DNA of 64,000 bases from Antarcticimicrobium luteum (lineage in GTDB: Bacteria; Pseudomonadota; Alphaproteobacteria; Rhodobacterales; Rhodobacteraceae): contig NZ_SMUV01000074.1 in assembly GCF_004358185.1 (NCBI RefSeq), forward strand, positions 124,001 to 188,000, given 5' to 3'. The notes under the pieces are model-generated. The model was given only the letters and a program-made list of their open reading frames with translations. It did not search any database and was not told the DNA's origin. This document shows, piece by piece, positions 16,748-25,686 of this stretch. The translations under genes and the position numbers were made by a program. Within the stretch, counting starts at the first letter, position 1. Every line of letters begins with the position of its first letter.

Positions 16748-18445
16748 ATGGCAGATACAGCAATTTCAACGCCCGCCGGCAAAGGTGGCAGCGGTGGTCA
16801 CGGCGATCTTTACGGCGATCTGTGGGTGGTGGCGCGGGATCTTGACCCGTCGGATGGCGGCGGCAACGGGGAGCCGGTGCTGGACGAAAATGGCCAGATC
16901 GTGCCGATCGGCTATAATGCGGAGACCGGCGAGACCTTTCCGATCCACCTTGTCGAGGGGGAGGAAGGGGATTTCGAGGTTCCGGCGGAGCTGGCGGACT
17001 TTGTTCAGGAAGTCGAGCTTGAACGGGCCAATATCATCCGCGCGCCGGACCGCGTGGTGGATAATGCGCTGAAGGAGGCGCTGGCCAAGATCGCGGCCGG
17101 GACCGAAATCGCGGCCGAGGCATCCGGGCGCATCATGGTCGACGGTGTGCTGATCGACTCGCCGCGCGAGAACCTGGCGCTTTACGATCTGATCATGACG
17201 GCGGGCGGCGCCACCAGCTGGGCCCAGGTGCAGGCCAACGCCGAGGCCAATCTGCCGCAGCCGCTCGCCGATCTGATCGCGGGGGGGTGGGATCCGACGG
17301 GTTTGCTGGCCGGGGTGTTCTCGAAGTTCAATCCGATCAGCATGGACGCGGTGATCACCGCGCATACGCTGATGGACGTGAACACGGTCACCGGCTCGGG
17401 CGACACGCTGAACATCGACTATTTCGGGTTCACGGACGGCGCCGCCGAGACCTTCGATTACGATCGGGTGGCGACCTATGGCGATGTCTGGATGCAGTGG
17501 TATCAGGACATGGACGGCGATCCGACCGACCTCGAACTCGTGCAGGGCACGCTGCTGGACGTGATCTGGGGCTTTGACCTGAACGGCGACGGCGTCAACG
17601 ACCCCGGCACCGGCGAGGGCTGGGCCGACCAGTACAGAAAGCAGGCCGGCGACGGCCTGAGTTTCGGGATGGCCGACGGTTCCGGTGCCGGCATCAACGA
17701 CTGGGCACAGTCGGTGGAGGACGCCCGCTCGGCAATCTACGTGCTGCATGAATACATCGGGGCGTCGCAGATCACGGCGCCGAGCGACACCGCAGATGTG
17801 CTCGACGGCAGTTCCGTCACCGATTACCTCGCGGCCTGGGGTGGCGACGACGTGCTGAACGGGCGCCGGGGCAACGACGTGCTGGACGGCGGCGACGGCG
17901 AGGATGTCCTGAGGGGCAATCAGGGCAGCGACCTGCTGGATGGCGGCGCGGGCAATGACACGCTGCGCGGCGGCCGCGGCGACGACGTGCTGTTCCGGGG
18001 CGGCGGCGCGGACCGGCTGTTCGGCGGCGCGGGCGACGACAGGCTGAGCGGCGGCGCCGGCGACGACCGGATGTTCGGCGGCGACGGCGACGACTGGCTG
18101 AACGGCGGGCGCGGCGACGATGTCCTGACCGGCGGCGACGGTGCGGACAGCTTCATCTTCGGCCCGGCGAACCTGGGGAGCGTGGACACGATCACCGACT
18201 TCTCCAGCGCCGAGGGCGACATCGTCAGGCTCAACCGCATCGATGCCGACGCGGCGACGGAGGAGAACGACGCGTTCACCTTCGTCGGCTATGTCGATTT
18301 CTCCGGCGCCGCCGGGGAACTGCGCGCCGTCGACCTTGGCGACACGCAGCGGATCGAGGGCGATGTCGATGGCGACGGCGCCGCCGATTTCACCATCGAC
18401 ATTACCGGCGCCGCGCCGGCGCAAGCCGACTGGTTCGTGCTGTAG
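16748..18445 (+). CDS. RTX calcium-binding protein, type I secretion substrate
   Basis: 565 residues with GGAGGAG before the ATG. Residues ~1-340 are acidic and unlike any family I know, though they include DLNGDGVND, a possible EF-like calcium loop. Residues ~364-470 hold about a dozen nonapeptides of the GGxGxDxLx type that form calcium-bound parallel beta-roll. The C-terminus (FIFGPANLGSVDTITDFS..., end ADWFVL) is the usual uncleaved secretion end. It should be exported by a type I ABC system, none of which is seen here. The FNR-like box upstream hints at oxygen-controlled expression. No catalytic motif recognised. Confidence 0.85.
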   Translation: MADTAISTPAGKGGSGGHGDLYGDLWVVARDLDPSDGGGNGEPVLDENGQIVPIGYNAETGETFPIHLVEGEEGDFEVPAELADFVQEVELERANIIRAPDRVVDNALKEALAKIAAGTEIAAEASGRIMVDGVLIDSPRENLALYDLIMTAGGATSWAQVQANAEANLPQPLADLIAGGWDPTGLLAGVFSKFNPISMDAVITAHTLMDVNTVTGSGDTLNIDYFGFTDGAAETFDYDRVATYGDVWMQWYQDMDGDPTDLELVQGTLLDVIWGFDLNGDGVNDPGTGEGWADQYRKQAGDGLSFGMADGSGAGINDWAQSVEDARSAIYVLHEYIGASQITAPSDTADVLDGSSVTDYLAAWGGDDVLNGRRGNDVLDGGDGEDVLRGNQGSDLLDGGAGNDTLRGGRGDDVLFRGGGADRLFGGAGDDRLSGGAGDDRMFGGDGDDWLNGGRGDDVLTGGDGADSFIFGPANLGSVDTITDFSSAEGDIVRLNRIDADAATEENDAFTFVGYVDFSGAAGELRAVDLGDTQRIEGDVDGDGAADFTIDITGAAPAQADWFVL

Positions 18446-18452
18446 CAAACAG

Positions 18453-18484
18453 GCCGCCCGCCCGCGCGTTTGCGGGCGGGCGGC
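18453..18484. terminator. Perfect 13-bp GC hairpin after RTX gene
   Basis: GCCGCCCGCCCGC pairs with GCGGGCGGGCGGC around a six-base loop, eight bases after the RTX stop codon. Sits between the convergent RTX and ABC exporter genes. No T-run, as is common in high-GC genomes. Confidence 0.7.
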
Positions 18485-18577
18485 AGTCCGGGCGCCGGCG
18501 CTCTGCGCATCGGCACCGGCATGTCCCCGCCCCGGCGGGCGGGATCGGAGCGGAACGGATGCCCCCGCCCCGGCGCG

Positions 18578-20401
18578 TTATTGCGCGGCCATCGCCCCAT
18601 CGGTGAACTGCAACCGGGCCAGGCGGGCGTAGAGCCCGCCGCCGGCCACCAGCTCGTCATGGGTGCCCATGGCGGCGATGCGGCCCTGGTCCATCACCAC
18701 GATGCGGTCGGCCTTTTTCACCGTGGCGAGGCGGTGGGCGACAATCAGGGTGGTGCGGGTCTGGCTCAGCTCGTCCACCGCCTGTTGCACCGCGCGCTCG
18801 CTTTCGGCGTCCAGCGCGCTGGTCGCCTCGTCCAGCAGCAGCACGGGCGCGTCGCGCAGGATGGCCCGGGCGATGGCGATGCGCTGTTTCTGACCGCCCG
18901 AGAGCATCACTCCCCGCTCGCCCACATAGCTGTCATAGCCCTGCGGCAGCGCCATGATGAACTCATGCGCGGCGGCGGCGCGGGCGGCGGCCTCGACCTC
19001 TTCGTCGCTGGCCTCGGGGCGGCCAAAGCGGATATTGTCGCGCGCCGAGGCGGCGAAGATCACCGGGTCCTGCGGCACCAGCGCCACGGCGCGGCGGAAG
19101 TCGTCGCGCGCCATGTCCCGGAGCGCCACGCCATCGAGGCGGATCTGCCCGGCCTCCGGATCGTAGAAGCGCAGGACAAGCTGGATGATGGTGGTCTTGC
19201 CCGCCCCCGAGGGGCCGACAAAGGCCACGGTTTCACCCGGCTCGATATGCAGCGAGATGTCGTCGAGCGCGACGGTATCGGGCCGCGCGGGATAGCGGAA
19301 GGTGACGCCGTCGAAGGCGATCTCGCCGCGCACCGGAGCCGGCAGGACCGCCGGTGCGGCGGGGTCGGTGACGGCGTCGGTGGCCTGCAACAGCTCGATC
19401 AGACGTTCGGTGGCGCCGGCGGCGCGCTGCAGCTCGCTCCAGATCTCCGATAGGGCGGCGACCGAGCCCGCCACCAGCACCGAGTAGATCACGAACTGCA
19501 CCAGCATCCCCTCGGACATCGCGCCGGCGCGCACGTCGCGGGCGCCGATCCAGAGCACGCCGACGATGCCGGTGAAGACCAGGAAGATGACGATGACGGT
19601 CAGCAGCGCGCGGGTCAGGATGCGGCGCTGGGAGACCTGGTAGGAGGTTTCGGTCATCTCGGCGAAGCGGGCGCGGCTGGCGCCCTCGTGGGTGAAGGCC
19701 TGCACCGTCTGCACCGCGCCCAGCGCCTCGCCGGCGTTGCCGGAGGAGGCGGCGATCCAGTCCTGATTCTCGCGGCTGATGGCGCGCAGCCGGCGGCCCA
19801 GCACCAGGATCGGCACCACCACGGCGGGCACGATCAGCAGCACCATGCCGGTGAGCTTGGCCGAGGTCAGCAGCATCAGCCCCAGCCCGCCGATGAACAG
19901 CAGCATGTTGCGCAGCGCGATGGAGATCGACGAGCCGAGCACCGACTGGATCAGCGTGGTGTCGGTGGTGATCCGGCTGAGCACCTCGCCGGTCATGATG
20001 TTTTCGAAGAACTGCGGGCTCATGCCGATGACGCGGTCGAACACCGCCTTGCGGATGTCGGCCACGACCCGCTCGCCCAGCCGGGTGACCAGCGCATAGC
20101 GCAGCCCGGTGCCCACCGCCAGCAGCGCGGCGATGCCGAGGGCGGCAAGGAAATACTGGTCCAGCAGCTCGCCCGAGCCGGTGCGGAAATTATCGACCAC
20201 CCGGCGCACCGCCAGCGGCAGGGTGAGCGACACCACCGAGGTGAAGACCAGCGCCACGCCAGAGGCGAGGATCAGCCCCAGATAGGGCCGCATGAAGGGC
20301 CAGAGCGAGCCGAGAATCCCGATCTTGCGCGACCTTGCGCGATCCTCTTCCGCGCCGGGCGCGGGGGGCGGGGCGGTTCGGGAGGTGGCGGCGCGGGCCA
20401 T
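18578..20401 (-). CDS. ABC exporter, fused membrane and ATPase domains
   Basis: 607 residues. Six membrane segments lie between ~30 and 320 (for example LGLILASGVALVF and TVIVIFLVFTGIVGVLW), followed by an ATPase with Walker A GPSGAGKT, signature LSGGQKQR, Walker B VLLLDEATSALDAE and H-loop IVAHRLATV. It is a homodimeric exporter of the MsbA/lipid-multidrug class. No C39 peptidase domain and no adjacent membrane fusion protein, so it is unlikely to be the type I exporter of the neighbouring RTX protein. Substrate unknown. Confidence 0.92.
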   Translation of the reverse strand: MARAATSRTAPPPAPGAEEDRARSRKIGILGSLWPFMRPYLGLILASGVALVFTSVVSLTLPLAVRRVVDNFRTGSGELLDQYFLAALGIAALLAVGTGLRYALVTRLGERVVADIRKAVFDRVIGMSPQFFENIMTGEVLSRITTDTTLIQSVLGSSISIALRNMLLFIGGLGLMLLTSAKLTGMVLLIVPAVVVPILVLGRRLRAISRENQDWIAASSGNAGEALGAVQTVQAFTHEGASRARFAEMTETSYQVSQRRILTRALLTVIVIFLVFTGIVGVLWIGARDVRAGAMSEGMLVQFVIYSVLVAGSVAALSEIWSELQRAAGATERLIELLQATDAVTDPAAPAVLPAPVRGEIAFDGVTFRYPARPDTVALDDISLHIEPGETVAFVGPSGAGKTTIIQLVLRFYDPEAGQIRLDGVALRDMARDDFRRAVALVPQDPVIFAASARDNIRFGRPEASDEEVEAAARAAAAHEFIMALPQGYDSYVGERGVMLSGGQKQRIAIARAILRDAPVLLLDEATSALDAESERAVQQAVDELSQTRTTLIVAHRLATVKKADRIVVMDQGRIAAMGTHDELVAGGGLYARLARLQFTDGAMAAQ

Positions 20402-20624
20402 GGCGGCTCCTTCTTATTGGGATCGGGCATCTTGGGACCGGACGACAGGGCCTGCCCATGGGTGGTGGGCCGTTTCATGGCCGGGCGGACGGCGCGGGTC
20501 AAGCGGCCAGTTGCCACGCCGGGCAGAGCGCGGCCCCGGCAGGCGCCGCAATGCGGGCGTCTGGCGCCGGTTCCGCGGGACGGGCCGCGCGCACGGGGGC
20601 TGTCAGTCCGGGGGTGGAGAGTTC

Positions 20625-20698
20625 TGGAGCGGGTGGCGGGAATCGAACCCGCGCGTTCAGCTTGGAAGGCTGACAGGCTACCATTACATCACACCCGC
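20625..20698 (-). tRNA. tRNA-Gly (anticodon UCC)
   Basis: Minus strand begins GCGGGTGTGATGTAATGG and ends with the pairing arm CACCCGC followed by TCCA; CCA is encoded. The anticodon arm CAGCCTTCCAAGCTG exposes TCC, and the T-arm is GCGGGTTCGATTCCCGC. All four arms fold. 74 bases. Confidence 0.97.
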
Positions 20699-20855
20699 AC
20701 CTGGGCGCAGGGGTTACGACAAGGCCCGCCGGCAGTCAAGTTGCAGATCAATCGCAGGGGCGCCTCTTTGCGCCGGGGCCTGCTGCGCTTGGAGCTGGGG
20801 AGTTTTGTCAATAGGCTGGCCCCGATCAGAACCTTATCGGGACGTCCTTTTTGCC

Positions 20856-22130
20856 ATGCTGTCAAACGGTCTCCGCCCTGCCCTACCGCTGCTGACGCTG
20901 CTGGCGCTGCTGGCGCTGCTGCTCACGCTGTTCGCCACCCCGGCCCCGGCCCAGGATCGCGCCGGGGCTGAGCGGCAATTCCGGGTCTGGCTGGAGCGGA
21001 CCGTCTGGCCGCAGGCCAGGGCAAAGGGCGTGTCGCGCCGCACCTTCGACGCGGCGTTCGCCGGCGTCGCCCTCAACTGGGATCTGCCCGATCTGGTGCC
21101 GCCGGGGACCAAACCGAAAACCCCGAAGGCGCAGCGGCAGGCCGAATTCGGGGCGCCGGGCAAGTATTTCAATCGCGGCGCGGTGGATGGCGCGACCCGG
21201 GTCGGGCGGCAGATGGCCCAGCGCCATGCGGCCGCACTGAAGCGGGTCGAGGCCAAAACCGGGGTGCCCGGGCGCATCGTCCTCGGCATCTGGGGACGCG
21301 AGAGCGGCTATGGCCGGGCGGCGATCCGGCACGACGCCTTTGCGGTGCTGGGCACCAAGGGGTTCATGAGCACGCGGGCGGAGTATTTTACCGATGAGCT
21401 GATCGCCGCCCTGCAGATCGCCGAGGCGGGCCATGTGGCCCCGCGCGCGATGAAAAGCAGCTGGGCCGGCGCGCTGGGCCAGCCGCAGTTCATGCCGTCC
21501 AGTTTTCTTGCCCATGCGGCGGACGGCGATGGCGACGGGCGCGCCGACATCTGGGGATCGCAGGCCGATACGATCGCCTCGATCGGCAGCTACCTCAAGC
21601 GCCACGGCTGGGTTCCGGGGCGCGACTGGGGGTTCGAGGTGACGGTGCCGCCCTCGGTATCCTGCACGCTGGAGGGGCCCGATCAGGGCCGCCCGATTGC
21701 CGAGTGGGAGGCGATGGGAATCGCGCGCGTCTCAGGCCGGCCGTTCCCGGCGCAGGAGCTGCGCGGCGAGGGGTATCTGCTGATGCCGGCGGGTCGGCAC
21801 GGGCCGGCCTTTATCGTGACGCCGAATTTCTACGTGCTGAAGGCCTATAACATGAGCGATCTCTATGCGCTGTTCGTCGGCCATGTGGGCGACCGCATCC
21901 GCTTTGGCATGGGCGATTTCACCGCGCGCTGGGGCGATGTCGGCGGCCTTTATCGCTCGGACATCGCGGCGATGCAGCGGGCGCTGGAGCGGCTGGGGCA
22001 TGACGTGGGCGGCGCCGACGGGTTGCCGGGGTTCCGGACCCGCCGCTCCATCGGCCGCTGGCAGGAGGCGACGGGGCGCGCGGCCAGCTGTTTTCCCGAC
22101 GCCGGGGTGGTCGCCGCGCTGGCCGATTGA
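20856..22130 (+). CDS. Lytic murein transglycosylase, MltB/SLT family with peptidoglycan-binding domain
   Basis: 424 residues with a hydrophobic signal peptide (LPLLTLLALLALLLTLFATPAPAQ). The catalytic domain has Glu in GIWGRESGYGR and the MltB-type motifs SSWAGALGQPQFMPSSF and DGDGRADIWGSQADTIASIGSYL. A PG_binding_1-like repeat (DIAAMQRALERLGHDVGGADGLPGFRTRRSI) closes the protein. It cleaves peptidoglycan glycan strands in the periplasm. The ATG has no clear ribosome site; the signal peptide supports it. Convergent with the TRAP permease. Confidence 0.92.
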   Translation: MLSNGLRPALPLLTLLALLALLLTLFATPAPAQDRAGAERQFRVWLERTVWPQARAKGVSRRTFDAAFAGVALNWDLPDLVPPGTKPKTPKAQRQAEFGAPGKYFNRGAVDGATRVGRQMAQRHAAALKRVEAKTGVPGRIVLGIWGRESGYGRAAIRHDAFAVLGTKGFMSTRAEYFTDELIAALQIAEAGHVAPRAMKSSWAGALGQPQFMPSSFLAHAADGDGDGRADIWGSQADTIASIGSYLKRHGWVPGRDWGFEVTVPPSVSCTLEGPDQGRPIAEWEAMGIARVSGRPFPAQELRGEGYLLMPAGRHGPAFIVTPNFYVLKAYNMSDLYALFVGHVGDRIRFGMGDFTARWGDVGGLYRSDIAAMQRALERLGHDVGGADGLPGFRTRRSIGRWQEATGRAASCFPDAGVVAALAD

Positions 22131-22169
22131 GAGGCCCCGCGCGAAGGTTCCGCGCCGGCACCGGCGGGA

Positions 22170-24500
22170 TCAGACCCGCCCGCGCCGCCCGGACCAGTGC
22201 CAGAGCAGCAGCGCAGCGGCGGCTGCCAGCGCCGCGAGGCTGACCGCGGGGGCCTTCATCAGCACCAGCACGGCGAGGGTCAGCCGCAGGATCAGTTCCG
22301 CCCCACCGATCGGGCGTGCCTCGAACCGGGCCAGCGCGCTGGCCAGAAGATAGAGGGCGGCGGCCACCCGCAGGATCACGAAGGCTATCCCGCCGATGTG
22401 AACGGTCCCGTCATAGCCCTCCAGATAGCGCGCCCCGCCCGTCGTCGGGCTGAGCTGCGCCGCCTCGATCAGCAGAAGTTCAGGGTAGAAGGCGAAGACG
22501 AAGGGAATGACGAAGATCACCACGCCGGCCCGCACCGAGGCGATGCCGGTGCGCATCGGGTCGGCCCCGGTGATCGACGAGGCGGCAAAGGCGGCCACCG
22601 CCACCGGCGGGGTGATGGCGCTGGCCACCGCGAAGTAGAAGATGAACATATTGGCGGTGAAGCTGGCGATGCCGAGGCCGACCAGCATCGGCGCCATCAG
22701 CAGCGCCACGTTGATATAGGCGGGCACCGTGGGCATCCCCATGCCCAGCAGGATCGCCATCAGCATGGTCGCCAGCAGGGCGACGAAGAGGAACAGCGCG
22801 CTGTCGCCGATCACCCCGCCCGAAGCGCGCAGCCAGGAGATGATATCGACCGCGATGTAATTCGACAGCCCGGTGAGGTTGAGACAGAAATCGATCACCG
22901 AGACGGCGAGGAACATCAGGTAAAGCCGGCTGACCAGCAGGCCCGCGTCGGCGAGCGCCGCCACGATCTTGCCCGGGGATTTCCGGATCTCGGCATCGAG
23001 GAAGAAGAGCGCGACGAGCAGCGCCATCGCCCACCAGCCGGCCGATCCGGCGTCGCCGGCGGAATTCTGGAAAAGCTCCAGCAGCCAGGGCAGGGTCTCG
23101 GCCCGGCAGCCGTTTTCGGTGACGATCTGCGTCACCCCCCAGAAACCTGCCAGCGGGCCGCAGCCCACCGCCTCCTTGGGGGTGAGCAGCAGCAGCAGGA
23201 TCAGCCCGATGGGGGCGAAGATCATCAGCAGATGCAGCCTGTCCGCGCCGGTCAGGCGCATATCCTCGGTGGCCTCGCCCACCGCCTCGATGCCCTGCCT
23301 GCGGGCCTGGAACACCACCGTCAGGAACAGGCAGCCGAAATAGGCGGCCGCCGGCAGCGCGGCGGCGATGATCACCTCGCGGTAGGGCACCACCGTCATC
23401 GCCGAGAGGACAAAGGCCGCCACGCCCATGACGGGGGGCATGATCTGGCCGCCCGACGAGGCCGCCGCCTCGATCCCGCCGGCAAATGTGCGGGAAAAGC
23501 CGCGCCGGAGCATCATCGGGATGGTGAGCACGCCGGTGGAGAGCACATTGACCACCGGCCCGCCGGAGATGGTGCCGAAGAGGGCGGAGCTGACGATGGC
23601 CGCGTGGGCCGGGCCGCCGCGCAACGCCCGGGTCCAGAGAAAGGCGAGTTTGATCAGCGACCGGCCGCCGGCGGAGACGCCGAAGAGCGAGCCCAGAACG
23701 ATATAGGGAAACACCGTGTTCATCAGGATGCCCATGAACCGGCCCAGCAGCCCCTGGGCGTTGTTGACAAGGATGTCCTGCATGTTGGGGCGCCCGTCGA
23801 TCAGCTGGCGCGGCTCTCCGCCCAGTTTGGTGACGAGGTATTTGTTGATGTCATCGGCGCCGAAGACATACCAGACCAGCACGGTGATCAGCGTATAGGC
23901 GGCGATCAGGATGGCGACGGCGACCAGCGGAAAGCCCCAGACGCGCACGTTGTAGCCCAGGAAAACCGCGATGGCGCAGGCGACCATGGGAAAGATCCAC
24001 AGCCCCAGCGTGGCGATGCAGCTGGGATCGTCGACGGTGTTGGGGGGCGGCAGACCCATGGTTTCGGCGAACTCGATCTCGGCCTGAAGGGCGCCGGCGA
24101 TCAGCTCGGCGCGGGTGCCGGTGATCTGGTCGATCAGGCAGACAGAATCGATCTCGATCAGGTAGCCCAGCGCGACGGTGACGGCCATGACCACCAGCGC
24201 GACATCCATCGCCAGCCCGAAGGCCCGCAGCGCCCCGCCGCGTCCGCGCTGGCGGAAATCGCGGGCCATGGAATGTTCCAGCGCCACCGCGCACATCATG
24301 ATCACAAAGACCAGCGGGAAGAGGTATTCGTAGCTGAACCGCCGGATCACCACCCCTTCGCCGAGGACCGAGGCGGCCAGCGCGTCGAGGCCGGGAATCG
24401 AGGGAAGGGTGTTCAGCAGCCCGATGATCACCAGCGCGAGCCCGAGCATGGGGGCAAGGCGCCGGGCAGAGCCGGGCGTGATGGTCTGATCGGAGGTCAT
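22170..24500 (-). CDS. TRAP transporter fused permease (DctQM type, TAXI subclass)
   Basis: 776 residues with about 16-18 membrane segments. The first part corresponds to the small DctQ-like subunit; the large part carries the DctM-type signatures GGPAHAAIVSSALFGTISGGPVVNV and GMGMPTVPAYINVALLMAP. Fused permeases of this kind pair with TAXI binding proteins, and one is encoded 83 bases upstream. Uptake is driven by an ion gradient rather than ATP. The substrate is likely an organic anion, probably that of the sulfatase-like enzyme upstream in the same cluster. Confidence 0.93.
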   Translation of the reverse strand: MTSDQTITPGSARRLAPMLGLALVIIGLLNTLPSIPGLDALAASVLGEGVVIRRFSYEYLFPLVFVIMMCAVALEHSMARDFRQRGRGGALRAFGLAMDVALVVMAVTVALGYLIEIDSVCLIDQITGTRAELIAGALQAEIEFAETMGLPPPNTVDDPSCIATLGLWIFPMVACAIAVFLGYNVRVWGFPLVAVAILIAAYTLITVLVWYVFGADDINKYLVTKLGGEPRQLIDGRPNMQDILVNNAQGLLGRFMGILMNTVFPYIVLGSLFGVSAGGRSLIKLAFLWTRALRGGPAHAAIVSSALFGTISGGPVVNVLSTGVLTIPMMLRRGFSRTFAGGIEAAASSGGQIMPPVMGVAAFVLSAMTVVPYREVIIAAALPAAAYFGCLFLTVVFQARRQGIEAVGEATEDMRLTGADRLHLLMIFAPIGLILLLLLTPKEAVGCGPLAGFWGVTQIVTENGCRAETLPWLLELFQNSAGDAGSAGWWAMALLVALFFLDAEIRKSPGKIVAALADAGLLVSRLYLMFLAVSVIDFCLNLTGLSNYIAVDIISWLRASGGVIGDSALFLFVALLATMLMAILLGMGMPTVPAYINVALLMAPMLVGLGIASFTANMFIFYFAVASAITPPVAVAAFAASSITGADPMRTGIASVRAGVVIFVIPFVFAFYPELLLIEAAQLSPTTGGARYLEGYDGTVHIGGIAFVILRVAAALYLLASALARFEARPIGGAELILRLTLAVLVLMKAPAVSLAALAAAAALLLWHWSGRRGRV

Positions 24501-24583
24501 GTCTGTCCCCTGTTCGCAGGCGGATCGGAGGGGCCGGGACGCATGAGGGGGGCGCCCCGGCCGGCGTCACGCGGCGGTGCGCG

Positions 24584-25639
24584 TCACTCCCTCGCGCAGT
24601 CGGGGACGGTATAGCCCGCCTCTTCCCAGGCGGCGACGGCGCCGGGGTGGTACTTCAGCGCGTTCAGCCCGCAGAAGCCGGAGAGCTCGGGCGCCAGCGT
24701 GGCGAGGCCGACGTTTTTCATATAGGCGGTCTTGCTGCTGAGTTGATCCAGCGTGGCGATGTACTCGGCCACCAGCGCCTTGGCCATGTCGAAGGACATG
24801 TCCTTGTGCACGATGTCGGCAAAGGCGGTGCCGAGGCCGCGAAAGGTGCCGTCCTCGGAGATCAGGCGGATGCCCTTGCCGTCCTCATAACCCATGTCCG
24901 CCCATTTGACGACGATGGGCACGTTACCCGGCGCATTGAAGATCTTTTGATAGGCATCGCTCTCGAACACGTCTTTGGGGGTCGAGATCATCACCACATT
25001 GCCGGCGGCCTGCATGGTGGTGGCCCGCGCCGAGGGAAAGGTGAGCGGAAAGACGAAGGCATCCATCGAGCCATCGACCAGCGTGGTCGGAAGCTGGCCC
25101 CAGTTGGACTGGTGGCCGGTGTAATCCTCGCCGTCCTTCAGCCCGGCGGCCAGAAAGATCGCCTGACGCGCGTTGACCAGCGCGGCGCCGCGCGGCGGGC
25201 CGTTCCAGACCTCCTTGCCCTTGAGGTCGTCCCAGCCGTCGATGCCCTCGCTTTCCAGCGCGATCAGCCCGTAGGCACCGGCGTTATAGGGGTAGAGCGC
25301 GCGCAGGTTGGCGGCCAGCGCGGCGCCCTTTTCGCCCTGCTTGGCATAGGGGCCCCGCCCCTTTTCCAGCAGGAACCCCAGAATCAGCGGCATCGGCGCG
25401 ATGTCGGTGCGCCCCTCGGCGACGTTGAGCACCGAATTGGTCAGCGTCTGCCCCTCCTGTACCTGCAGGCTGGCGATGCCGGCGGTGCTGGCGATCTCGG
25501 CCATATGCAGGATCGAGACATGCGGGCTGTTGCCGGGGCTCGACGCCTCGGCGCTGAGGTTGACCTGCGCCGTGGCCGGTCCGGCGGCGAGCGCGCCGGA
25601 GGCGATCAGGGCGGCAAGGCCCAGTGCGAGATGTTTCAT
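24584..25639 (-). CDS. TAXI-family TRAP transporter solute-binding protein
   Basis: 351 residues with a cleavable signal peptide (MKHLALGLAALIASGALAAG, cut near ATAQ). The body follows the TAXI pattern, with VLNVAEGRTDIAPMPLI and LRALYPYNAGAYGLIAL in the ligand cleft. Periplasmic partner of the fused permease immediately downstream. A ribosome site (GGGAGGA) is visible ahead of the ATG. Confidence 0.92.
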   Translation of the reverse strand: MKHLALGLAALIASGALAAGPATAQVNLSAEASSPGNSPHVSILHMAEIASTAGIASLQVQEGQTLTNSVLNVAEGRTDIAPMPLILGFLLEKGRGPYAKQGEKGAALAANLRALYPYNAGAYGLIALESEGIDGWDDLKGKEVWNGPPRGAALVNARQAIFLAAGLKDGEDYTGHQSNWGQLPTTLVDGSMDAFVFPLTFPSARATTMQAAGNVVMISTPKDVFESDAYQKIFNAPGNVPIVVKWADMGYEDGKGIRLISEDGTFRGLGTAFADIVHKDMSFDMAKALVAEYIATLDQLSSKTAYMKNVGLATLAPELSGFCGLNALKYHPGAVAAWEEAGYTVPDCARE

Positions 25640-25686
25640 TTTTTCCTCCCTGTGGAAATTGCGGGGCCTCCTCCGGCCCCGGTATT

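Noticed and set aside
17860-18170. Glycine/aspartate periodic DNA repeats
   Set aside because: They encode the RTX nonapeptides and are not an independent DNA repeat.
18578-20401. ABC exporter as type I secretion partner of the RTX protein
   Set aside because: Sequence is MsbA-like, gene is convergent, and no membrane fusion protein or TolC gene is adjacent.
22197-24614. 805-residue rightward frame opposite the TRAP permease
   Set aside because: Residues are rich in His, Gln, Arg and Gly as expected for the complement of a membrane-protein gene; the leftward permease has clear family motifs.
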